Origin: CAZMHJ01 sp964566075
GTDB lineage: Bacteria; Patescibacteriota; Saccharimonadia; Saccharimonadales; CAIOMD01
DNA length: 49,030 nt
Direction of reading: 5' to 3'
NCBI GenBank assembly: GCA_964566075.1
Contig: CAZMHJ010000003.1
Location: 1-49,030, forward strand
Both the position numbers and the translations under genes were made by a program. The notes under the pieces were generated by a model, which saw only the letters and a program-made list of their open reading frames with translations, had not been told where the DNA came from and made no database searches. Positions within the stretch are counted from its first letter, which is position 1, and each line of letters starts with the position of its first letter. Below, in pieces: positions 43,261-49,030 of this stretch.

Positions 43261-44085
43261 GTGAAACTACGCAGCAGCAGTGCTGAGTACGAAGTAGGCT
43301 TGCAAGTGGCAGAAACCGCCGCCTACCGCATGTACCTCTGCGAAGAGGTAGCGAGCGGACGACAGTGCCTGCTGCAGATTGCGACATCTGTCGAACACAG
43401 TGGAGGACTCGACAAGGCAGCTTATATCCTTAAGAAACTGAGGGTTACGGCTGACGAGTTTGAGCGCATCCACGCCGAGCAAGGCGGAAAGAGGTTGCTC
43501 AGTTACGAGCGCTTGTTCCCCGAGCTTGTCGACAGCTTCGTACCCGAAGAGCAAGGCCGACGGCGCGTAAACATTCTCGCTTTCAGCGAAGTGAGTGACA
43601 TCAGGCTTATGGTGCCACTTTCTAACCTGACAAGTAAGGACCATCTGCGCCTAGACCTGCGCTCAAGTGCATGGGTTCTTGGCCGGCTTCTGAAGCTGCT
43701 TGGGTTTACCCACGGCGAAGGAATCTCGGTCAACCTGCTCGGCGGTGGCAATGTTCTACTCGAACCTTCGCAACACTTTGCGGTCGTGTTTGACTGGTCG
43801 TCTGCATTGACGCACCAAGACCAGCACGTACCGCGTAAGTACCGCGTGGACGACGTAGCAAATGCGGCGAAAACCGTGTTTGTTGCCTTGGGGGGCGACC
43901 CCCAAACTGCCGATTACCCATACCTGAGTAGTGCTGACGTTAATGATCGTCGATACATTAGTCTCGTAACGACCATGATGCAGCACCGCGAAGGTAATGC
44001 CGAACGAGCTCATCAGCAGCTGTACAGCTTGATTGATGAAATCTACGGCCGTACGTTCCACCCGTTCACCACACTGCCACTGTAA
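43261..44085 (+). CDS. degenerate protein-kinase-fold protein (cassette gene 1)
   Basis: 274 residues from GTG 43261 with a perfect AAGGAGGTGA site eight bases upstream. Pattern of a kinase fold: N-terminal lobe strands with YRMYLCEEV and RQCLLQIAT, where the usual beta-3 Lys is Gln39; a hinge-like ILAFSEV; and HGEGISVNLLGGGNVLL then VVFDWSSAL, equivalent to the catalytic loop and DFG, with His151, Glu153 in place of the catalytic Asp, Asn164 and metal-binding Asp178. Missing Lys and Asp suggest a pseudokinase or an atypical phosphotransferase. GC-rich relative to neighbours; 29 bases before the VWA gene. Fold assignment is by eye. Confidence 0.6.
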   Translation: MKLRSSSAEYEVGLQVAETAAYRMYLCEEVASGRQCLLQIATSVEHSGGLDKAAYILKKLRVTADEFERIHAEQGGKRLLSYERLFPELVDSFVPEEQGRRRVNILAFSEVSDIRLMVPLSNLTSKDHLRLDLRSSAWVLGRLLKLLGFTHGEGISVNLLGGGNVLLEPSQHFAVVFDWSSALTHQDQHVPRKYRVDDVANAAKTVFVALGGDPQTADYPYLSSADVNDRRYISLVTTMMQHREGNAERAHQQLYSLIDEIYGRTFHPFTTLPL

Positions 44086-44114
44086 AAAGTGGCCTGAGCA
44101 AAGGATACCAACAA

Positions 44115-45230
44115 ATGGGACGTGACACGTTCACCCGAAGTTCGTACAACGCAGCAACGGCGGCATACGTGCCGCGCAGTGGGCCTGCGACCCAGCGAGC
44201 GCAAGAGCAGATCAGGCGAACTGGCAAGCTCGACCCGCTCGTGGACCCAGCCGAGTACGGCGTCATTCGTCGTTCGCTGCTGCGGTTCGAAGAGCAGCCC
44301 AATGGGCTGTTCGAGCTCACCGTCGGCTGTTCGATGCCGATCGAGATTCGTCTCGACACCACCGGCAGCATGGGCGACAACGTCGACCGAGCACTCAAGG
44401 TGCTGGCCGACCAGTACGACCTGTGCAGTCGGGTTCTGCCGGGCTACGACGTTCACATGGCCATCGGAATCTTCGGTGACTGTGCGGACAACTTCGTGCT
44501 CTGCAGGCCTCAGTTCGAGATGCTGGCGGACAAGATTGTCCACCAGTTGACGCTGATGAACCCTGAGCACGGTGGTGCCGGCAACGGTGGCGAGGACCCG
44601 CACTACGGGCTCTTTGGCGGTGCCTACCTGGTGGCCGCCTACGCCAATCGCATCGGGCTGAAGGGCTACGACTTCACCATCTCGGACGAGCCGGCCCGTG
44701 ACAATCTGAACGAGCGACAGCTCGTTCGGGTGTTCGGACCGGACGTGTTCGACAAGGTAAAGGCGAACGGGTTCGACATCGATCGCAACAACCTGCCTTC
44801 GACCGAAGAGGTCGTGCAGGACCTTCTGAAGCGAGCGCATGCCTTCTACCTGGAGGTCGACGGCTACGACCGCTACAACGCTCACGCATTCTGGACCAGG
44901 GTGTTCGGCCCCGAGCGGGTCATCGTTCTGCCCCGAATCGAGCTGCTCCCGCAGGTGCAGGCCATCATCATCGGCCTGACCGAAGGAACGCTCAGCCTGA
45001 GCGACGTGACCGGTTTCCTCACCGAAGCCAAGGTCACCAAGGAGGAAGCCAAGCGCATCGAGAACTCGGTAGCCAACATTCCCATCGGCGCACAGGAAGT
45101 CCTCCGCGAGGGCATCCGCGTTCCGCAGAAGGGCGACCTGTACCGGGACAAGACCGACCTCTGGCCGATCGACCCGAGCGAGGTACCCGATGCGATCACC
45201 GAGGAAAGCGACGAGCCGGTCTGGCTCTGA
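44115..45230 (+). CDS. von Willebrand factor A domain protein with MIDAS (cassette gene 2)
   Basis: 371 residues. Residues 74-215 form a VWA domain: IEIRLDTTGSMGD gives the metal-ion adhesion motif (Asp81, Thr83, Ser85), GIFGDCADN and GGAGNGGEDPHYGL are the second and third loops, and DFTISDEPARDN matches the usual terminal strand. The C-terminal third is helical (LTEGTLSLSDVTGFLTEAKVTKEEAKR). No signal peptide, so cytoplasmic. Such VWA proteins scaffold AAA, kinase or defence assemblies. AAGGA nine bases before the ATG. Very GC-rich at third codon positions, unlike the rest of the window. Confidence 0.85.
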   Translation: MGRDTFTRSSYNAATAAYVPRSGPATQRAQEQIRRTGKLDPLVDPAEYGVIRRSLLRFEEQPNGLFELTVGCSMPIEIRLDTTGSMGDNVDRALKVLADQYDLCSRVLPGYDVHMAIGIFGDCADNFVLCRPQFEMLADKIVHQLTLMNPEHGGAGNGGEDPHYGLFGGAYLVAAYANRIGLKGYDFTISDEPARDNLNERQLVRVFGPDVFDKVKANGFDIDRNNLPSTEEVVQDLLKRAHAFYLEVDGYDRYNAHAFWTRVFGPERVIVLPRIELLPQVQAIIIGLTEGTLSLSDVTGFLTEAKVTKEEAKRIENSVANIPIGAQEVLREGIRVPQKGDLYRDKTDLWPIDPSEVPDAITEESDEPVWL

Positions 45231-45260
45231 GCTACCCAACACCCTAGGGAGGTGACGATA

Positions 45261-46637
45261 ATGACCGATAAGGTATACATCGTCACCGACCTTGGGGTGG
45301 GTGACGGAGGCAAGGGCGGTGTGGTACACAAAATCAGTACCATGATGCGTGTACACACCGTTATCAAGCGTGGTGGTGCGCAAGGAAGCCACGGCGTCAG
45401 TAATTCTCACGGCCAAAAGTTCGCTTTTAGCCAGTGGGGATGTGGCACGTTTGAGGGCATCCCGACGCACCTGTCGGCCCAGATGGTGATTTCGCCAGAA
45501 GGGCTACTCAACGAAGCCACTGCGCTCCGTTACCAACACGGCATTTACGATGCGTTTAGTCTGCTGACAGTGGACGAAAACGCCTTGTGTGCCACCCCGT
45601 ACCACGGCATTGCTTCGCGCCTGAACGAACTGGCGCGCGGTGATAATCCGCGAGGAACCATTGGCACGGGTGTTGGTGAGGCCTATCGTGATCTGAACCG
45701 TGTGCCAGAACTTGCGCTTACCGCGGGTGACCTAACATCCCCCGATTTGCGCGAGCGTCTAGCTTTGGTCAGGGAACACGTACGCCATACACTGCAGCCG
45801 ATTATCGAAGGCGAATTTTTGGCCGGCGATAGAGTTGCAGCCGACGACGAGATTCGGTTGCTGTACGACGACGGGTTTTTGGACTACGTCGTCACGCGGT
45901 TTACCGAAGCAAGTCACCTGACCAACATCGTCAGTCACGACTTTTTGGGAGAGGTCATACTTTCTCGCAAAGGCGCGGCCGTCGTTGAAACGTCACACGG
46001 AGTACTGAGCGATAGGCTCACCGGCTTTTACCCGCACGTCAGTGCGATTCGAACATTGCCACGCTTTACGCACGCGATGTTCGAAGAAGCTGGTTTTACT
46101 GGGCAGCTTGTAGACATTGGGGTAACCAGAGCCTACGCCATCCGGCATGGCGCTGGCCCGATGCCAACTGCTGACCCAACCATGGCCGAGCACCTGTTGC
46201 CTGGCAGTAATAAAGATGCCAATCGATACCAGGGCGAGGTACGGGTAGGTCCGCTCGATTTTGTTCTGTTGCGCTACGCGCTGCAGGCATGCGGTGGACC
46301 AACAGCCTTTGATGGCCTGGCCATCACCTGGTTTGACCAAATCAAGACCAATGGCAGGTGGGATTTCTGTAACCGTTACGACGGCGCAGATGACCCGATA
46401 TACTTCTCGCCTCAAGGTGAGTTGCGCCTAGCCGACGACCAAACCCACGAGCACCAAACTGCTCTGGGTCAAAAGTTGCTCGACTGTAAACCAAAGGTCA
46501 CAAGCCTGCCAATTGCAGCGGAGGCTGACAACAATCAGCTGTACGCCACATGCGAGAACGTTTTCGCAGACGCACTGAACGTACCAGTTCGTATGGTTTC
46601 GTTTGGTGCAACCGAACTCGACAAGCTGTGTAAGTAA
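45261..46637 (+). CDS. diverged adenylosuccinate-synthetase (PurA)-like protein (cassette gene 3)
   Basis: 458 residues from ATG 45261, with AGGGAGGTGA six bases upstream; an in-frame GTG at 45252 lies inside that site. The PurA fold is traceable: LGVGDGGKGGVVH (catalytic Asp15 kept, the following Glu now Gly), GGAQGSHG (catalytic His44 kept, Asn changed to Gln), GTGVGEAYRDL (three residues shorter than the TTGRGIGPAY loop), VETSHGVLSD instead of EGAQGTLLD, RHGAGPMPTADP, VRVGPLDFVLLRYALQ, and AITWFDQI instead of TKLD for guanine recognition. So GTP use and IMP binding are doubtful. Product unknown. Confidence 0.82.
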   Translation: MTDKVYIVTDLGVGDGGKGGVVHKISTMMRVHTVIKRGGAQGSHGVSNSHGQKFAFSQWGCGTFEGIPTHLSAQMVISPEGLLNEATALRYQHGIYDAFSLLTVDENALCATPYHGIASRLNELARGDNPRGTIGTGVGEAYRDLNRVPELALTAGDLTSPDLRERLALVREHVRHTLQPIIEGEFLAGDRVAADDEIRLLYDDGFLDYVVTRFTEASHLTNIVSHDFLGEVILSRKGAAVVETSHGVLSDRLTGFYPHVSAIRTLPRFTHAMFEEAGFTGQLVDIGVTRAYAIRHGAGPMPTADPTMAEHLLPGSNKDANRYQGEVRVGPLDFVLLRYALQACGGPTAFDGLAITWFDQIKTNGRWDFCNRYDGADDPIYFSPQGELRLADDQTHEHQTALGQKLLDCKPKVTSLPIAAEADNNQLYATCENVFADALNVPVRMVSFGATELDKLCK

Positions 46638-46665
46638 ACAGCCTCAAAAAGAGATGGAGCCAATC

Positions 46666-47826
46666 ATGGCTGACGACGTTGTCGACGCCCCCGTGGCATC
46701 GACCGCAGCAACCGTGACCGACGACGTCACCACCAAGCTCACCGAGCTGGGTGTGGACGCAGAGGCCATCAACCACATCAAGAGCGACCTGGGCGTCACC
46801 AGCGTTGATGACCTGAAGGTACTGACCGAGGCGGACTTCGTCTCGGCCGGGCTCAAGGTCGTGCAGGCGCGCAAGCTGGTCGGGGCAGTCGCTCCGACCG
46901 TTCCGGTCGCCGAGGCAACCGCACTGGGTACCGCCGCCTTCGACGCCGTCCTTCCGACGGTGGCGAGCGACGAATCGTGGCTCGAAGCCCTCAAGACCGG
47001 TGGCGTGCTCAAGGTCGACCAGTCGACCGTGACGGCAGCTATCCGTGCCGCGCTGGCCAATAAGGTGGGGCTGTTCGACATCCCCGCCAAGCTGTCCGCC
47101 GCCATGGAGCAGTTCGCCGACGCCAACGACGAGCAGGTCGACGCATCGTTCTACGCGCTGCGCAAGCAGATCACGCGTCGCAGCTACGCCGATGTCTTCG
47201 CTGCCATCGACGGGCTCGACGGAAGCTTCGTGACGGACAGCCGCAAGAAGCAGCTGTTCGAGCGGGTGAACGAGCACCTGTGGCCGGCCATCTACGACTT
47301 CCACAGCCAGCTGCAGAACTGGCAGGAGGCGTGGATGCAGGGCGTCGCCAACCCGGCGATGTTCATGGCCGCCCTCATGCCGGGCAACATCGGTGGGATG
47401 CCCCCGGGCATGTTGGCACCGCCCGAAACGGCAGTGCTGCGAGACAGTGCCGATGCAGTCGCAGACGCCATCAACCGCGTCTTCGCCGGCACCGGTGTCC
47501 AGATCGCCGCCGCGCTGGCGTACGACGCAGCGCAGATCAAGAAGACGATGGAGGACCCGCGTCTTCCGTCGATGATCGGCGCCGCCAACCGCGACCAGAT
47601 GCTCAAGCAGCTCGGTGTCGCGGTCAGCGCTACCTACCCCCGGCTCGAGACGAACCTCACCCGGTTCGTTCTGTCCACGCTTCAGGCGAAGGACCAGCCG
47701 GCGGGTAACGAGGAGTACCAGTACTTCGGTAGCCTCTACCTGCTCGGCCAGCAGATCCCCTGGGATCAGCTGGGCGGGCGCAACCACCGTACCCTCAGTG
47801 GTGTCGCGGGGCCGACCAGGCTCTAA
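46666..47826 (+). CDS. SAM-like N-terminus plus helical C-terminus (cassette gene 4)
   Basis: 386 residues from ATG 46666, GGAG six bases upstream; an earlier in-frame ATG at 46654 lies inside that site. Residues 22-75 (LTELGVDAEAINHIKSDL ... LTEADFVSAGLKVVQARKLVGAV) match the spacing of a sterile-alpha-motif-like helical domain, a protein-protein interaction module. The rest is mostly helical with a Met/Gly/Pro-rich stretch (PGNIGGMPPGMLAPP) and no membrane segment. Very GC-rich. No family recognised; its place at the end of the cassette suggests a partner or effector. Confidence 0.7.
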   Translation: MADDVVDAPVASTAATVTDDVTTKLTELGVDAEAINHIKSDLGVTSVDDLKVLTEADFVSAGLKVVQARKLVGAVAPTVPVAEATALGTAAFDAVLPTVASDESWLEALKTGGVLKVDQSTVTAAIRAALANKVGLFDIPAKLSAAMEQFADANDEQVDASFYALRKQITRRSYADVFAAIDGLDGSFVTDSRKKQLFERVNEHLWPAIYDFHSQLQNWQEAWMQGVANPAMFMAALMPGNIGGMPPGMLAPPETAVLRDSADAVADAINRVFAGTGVQIAAALAYDAAQIKKTMEDPRLPSMIGAANRDQMLKQLGVAVSATYPRLETNLTRFVLSTLQAKDQPAGNEEYQYFGSLYLLGQQIPWDQLGGRNHRTLSGVAGPTRL

Positions 47827-47853
47827 GACCCGCGTGGGTACAGCCCAGTGTTG

Positions 47854-47885
47854 GGCCCGGCGTAGTCACTCGACTGCGCCGGGCC
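47854..47885 (+). terminator. GC-rich stem-loop after the cassette
   Basis: GGCCCGGCG / CGCCGGGCC stem with an inner AGTC/GACT extension and four-base loop. No T-run follows, so it is more likely a stabilising or processing hairpin than the main terminator. A competing small hairpin (GCCCA/TGGGC, 47843-47856) overlaps its left arm. Confidence 0.5.
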
Positions 47886-47902
47886 TGACCGGGCAAACAC
47901 TA

Positions 47903-47946
47903 AGCCCTATACGGACAACGTAACAGTTGCCCGTATAGGGCTCTTT
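47903..47946 (+). terminator. strong intrinsic terminator of the cassette
   Basis: AGCCCTATACGG (47903-47914) pairs with CCGTATAGGGCT (47931-47942), with CAAC/GTTG pairing inside, followed by CTTTTC. The 12-base outer stem makes it one of the strongest hairpins in the window and closes the four-gene unit. Confidence 0.85.
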
Positions 47947-47959
47947 TCATATCTAGAGT

Positions 47960-49030
47960 TTATAGCTTTGGCAAAAAGACACGCTTTGCAAACAAACTTG
48001 TTGCTATTCGTCGATAACCCGCATCCCAGAAAACTGACGCGCCATCTATGGCAGCAGCATGTGGAGTATCGATGCTGTTTGTTCGTGGATAATGGCGTTC
48101 GTAACCTTTATGTAATAAGCGGTATTGCAATAAGTTTTGTTCGATTCGTTCTAAATAAAGCGCTCGTTTACGCTGATCTAATTCGGTCATATCTGGAGCT
48201 TTAAAATAGCTTGGTAACAAATTGTGTATAAGGTTATCTGTGTCTGCTTTATCACCAATTAAAACGGTATCAAAAAGTATGTGCGTCCAGGTACTACCGG
48301 CCGCTAATTGGTCATCAGCATCAAGATCTTTAACACGTAACACGCCGTCAATATCGTCAAGCCAAAATTCTATCGGGTGTTCATCCATATTTTGGCTCTT
48401 AAAAAATTCACGTGTGTAACTGCGCATATCACGCCGCGTGTTATATGAAACGCCTGGTTTAATAAAAATGCATATATCAATATCAGATGTTTGCTCGCCA
48501 TAGCCTTTAAGCCGAGAACCACCGAGTGATAGCACCGGTAACATAAAAGCTGATAGGTAAGAATCATTTGCAATTATCTTTGTCATTTCGCTAACCGCTT
48601 CTACCACATCTGGCATAGTAGCAAGATTATCTGACATATTGCCATATAGTTTTGGGGTATCGATACCGAGCTCGGCAAGTTCTTGCTCGCTCATGTAGCC
48701 GATTTTTTGGGCATGCCGCAGGTATTTTTTTGCTCGTTCATACACTTGTGAATTATCACTTGCCAGAAAACCTATAATGTCTGGTTTGCATAGTACAAAT
48801 AAATCGGTATCGAATTTTTGTTGCTTAAAAAGCATTTCAAACGCATGTCGGGTTGCCTCTATATACACTTCAGCAGCGGTATCTTCTTGGTCAATTGGCA
48901 AAATGGTTAGTAATTCATCGCGGGTGATATTGTGCCGTACCAACGCTTGAGCAATTTGCTGCGCTGTATTGGTAACAGAATCGTCGTATCGCTTGCGTTT
49001 GAGCCAAGTAAGCCGATTTTCGGTTGCACC
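47960..49030 (-). CDS. nucleotidyltransferase-fold protein (5' end outside the window)
   Basis: At least 356 residues, frame open to the end of the window, so the N-terminus is missing. The NTase signature LSLGGSRLKGYGEQTSDIDICIFI (GGS ... DxD) is present with a later Asp (DDIDGVLRV), so it may transfer a nucleotide to a protein, RNA or small molecule. The N-terminal 200 residues and C-terminal region are helical and unrecognised. AT-rich like the background, so it marks the right border of the GC-rich block. Confidence 0.65.
   Translation of the reverse strand, partial: GATENRLTWLKRKRYDDSVTNTAQQIAQALVRHNITRDELLTILPIDQEDTAAEVYIEATRHAFEMLFKQQKFDTDLFVLCKPDIIGFLASDNSQVYERAKKYLRHAQKIGYMSEQELAELGIDTPKLYGNMSDNLATMPDVVEAVSEMTKIIANDSYLSAFMLPVLSLGGSRLKGYGEQTSDIDICIFIKPGVSYNTRRDMRSYTREFFKSQNMDEHPIEFWLDDIDGVLRVKDLDADDQLAAGSTWTHILFDTVLIGDKADTDNLIHNLLPSYFKAPDMTELDQRKRALYLERIEQNLLQYRLLHKGYERHYPRTNSIDTPHAAAIDGASVFWDAGYRRIATSLFAKRVFLPKL

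Noticed and set aside
44043..45470. 475-codon open frame on the minus strand opposite the VWA gene
   Set aside because: It runs antisense to a gene with a clear MIDAS motif. GC-rich coding DNA commonly leaves long antisense frames; the translation has no recognisable motif.
46498..47787. 429-codon minus-strand open frame opposite cassette gene 4
   Set aside because: Same antisense effect of high GC; its product is a featureless Gly/Val/Leu/Arg-rich string, while the plus-strand frame has a good ribosome binding site and a sensible start.
43261..47826. The GC-rich block as a misassembled piece of another genome
   Set aside because: No N run lies at its borders, and the AT-rich promoter, leader and terminator look continuous with the host DNA. 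It cannot be fully excluded without read coverage.

Overview
The window is a bacterial scaffold with three assembly gaps (N runs at 1574-1673, 21390-21399 and 42377-42476). The background is moderately AT-rich and very compact: stop/start overlaps such as ATGA and TAATG are common, and convergent genes overlap by a few bases. The gene mix is a queuosine module, a complete F1Fo ATP synthase operon, a cyoABCDE quinol oxidase, a cydA oxidase with a short partner, GT4 glycosyltransferases, an L25/CTC ribosomal protein and many small unrecognised proteins. This fits an environmental Candidatus Saccharibacteria (TM7) or related Patescibacteria lineage. That assignment is an inference from gene content; no rRNA gene is present to confirm it, and I recognised no tRNA gene or CRISPR array.

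Region by region. 1-2689: queuosine-precursor transporter end, tgt and queA. 2689-11551: MFS exporter, SpoU methyltransferase, an archaeo-eukaryotic release-factor-like protein, a membrane hydrolase, two GT4 glycosyltransferases, a 58-residue membrane protein missed by length cut-offs, an alpha/beta hydrolase and a coiled-coil membrane protein. 11638-18265: atp operon on the minus strand (order B-E-F-H-A-G-unknown-D-C), with its promoter, a 30-codon leader ORF and an unrecognised 96-residue gene between atpG and atpD. 18289-20196: cydA plus a 171-residue five-helix protein where CydB should be. 20387-25452: AAA ATPase (gapped), an FMN-binding/ApbE/ferric-reductase-like module and small envelope proteins. 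25530-30991: ubiE facing cyoABCDE, cyoE probably starting at ATT. 31081-39649: L25, an unknown two-gene pair, PlsC-like acyltransferase, unknown proteins, HD and Nudix hydrolases and a DrrAB-type ABC exporter. 39732-42996: a GC-rich Cys-rich small protein, a secreted GH16 beta-glucanase with two fibronectin-III domains, and a DEAD-box helicase with a structured leader.

The most unusual part is 43075-47946: a self-contained four-gene transcription unit, much richer in GC than its surroundings, with its own sigma70-like promoter, a leader RNA with alternative hairpins, strong ribosome binding sites and a strong terminator. It encodes a degenerate protein-kinase-fold protein, a von Willebrand A protein with a MIDAS motif, a highly diverged adenylosuccinate-synthetase (PurA)-like protein with several catalytic positions replaced, and a helical protein with a SAM-like N-terminus. 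I do not recognise this combination as a described system; it is the main candidate for something new.

Together the respiratory genes describe quinol oxidation by two terminal oxidases (bo3-type, and bd-type with an atypical subunit II) feeding a proton-type ATP synthase, plus a membrane flavin reductase and a covalently flavinylated surface protein. No NADH dehydrogenase lies in the window, so the source of reduced quinone is not visible here.
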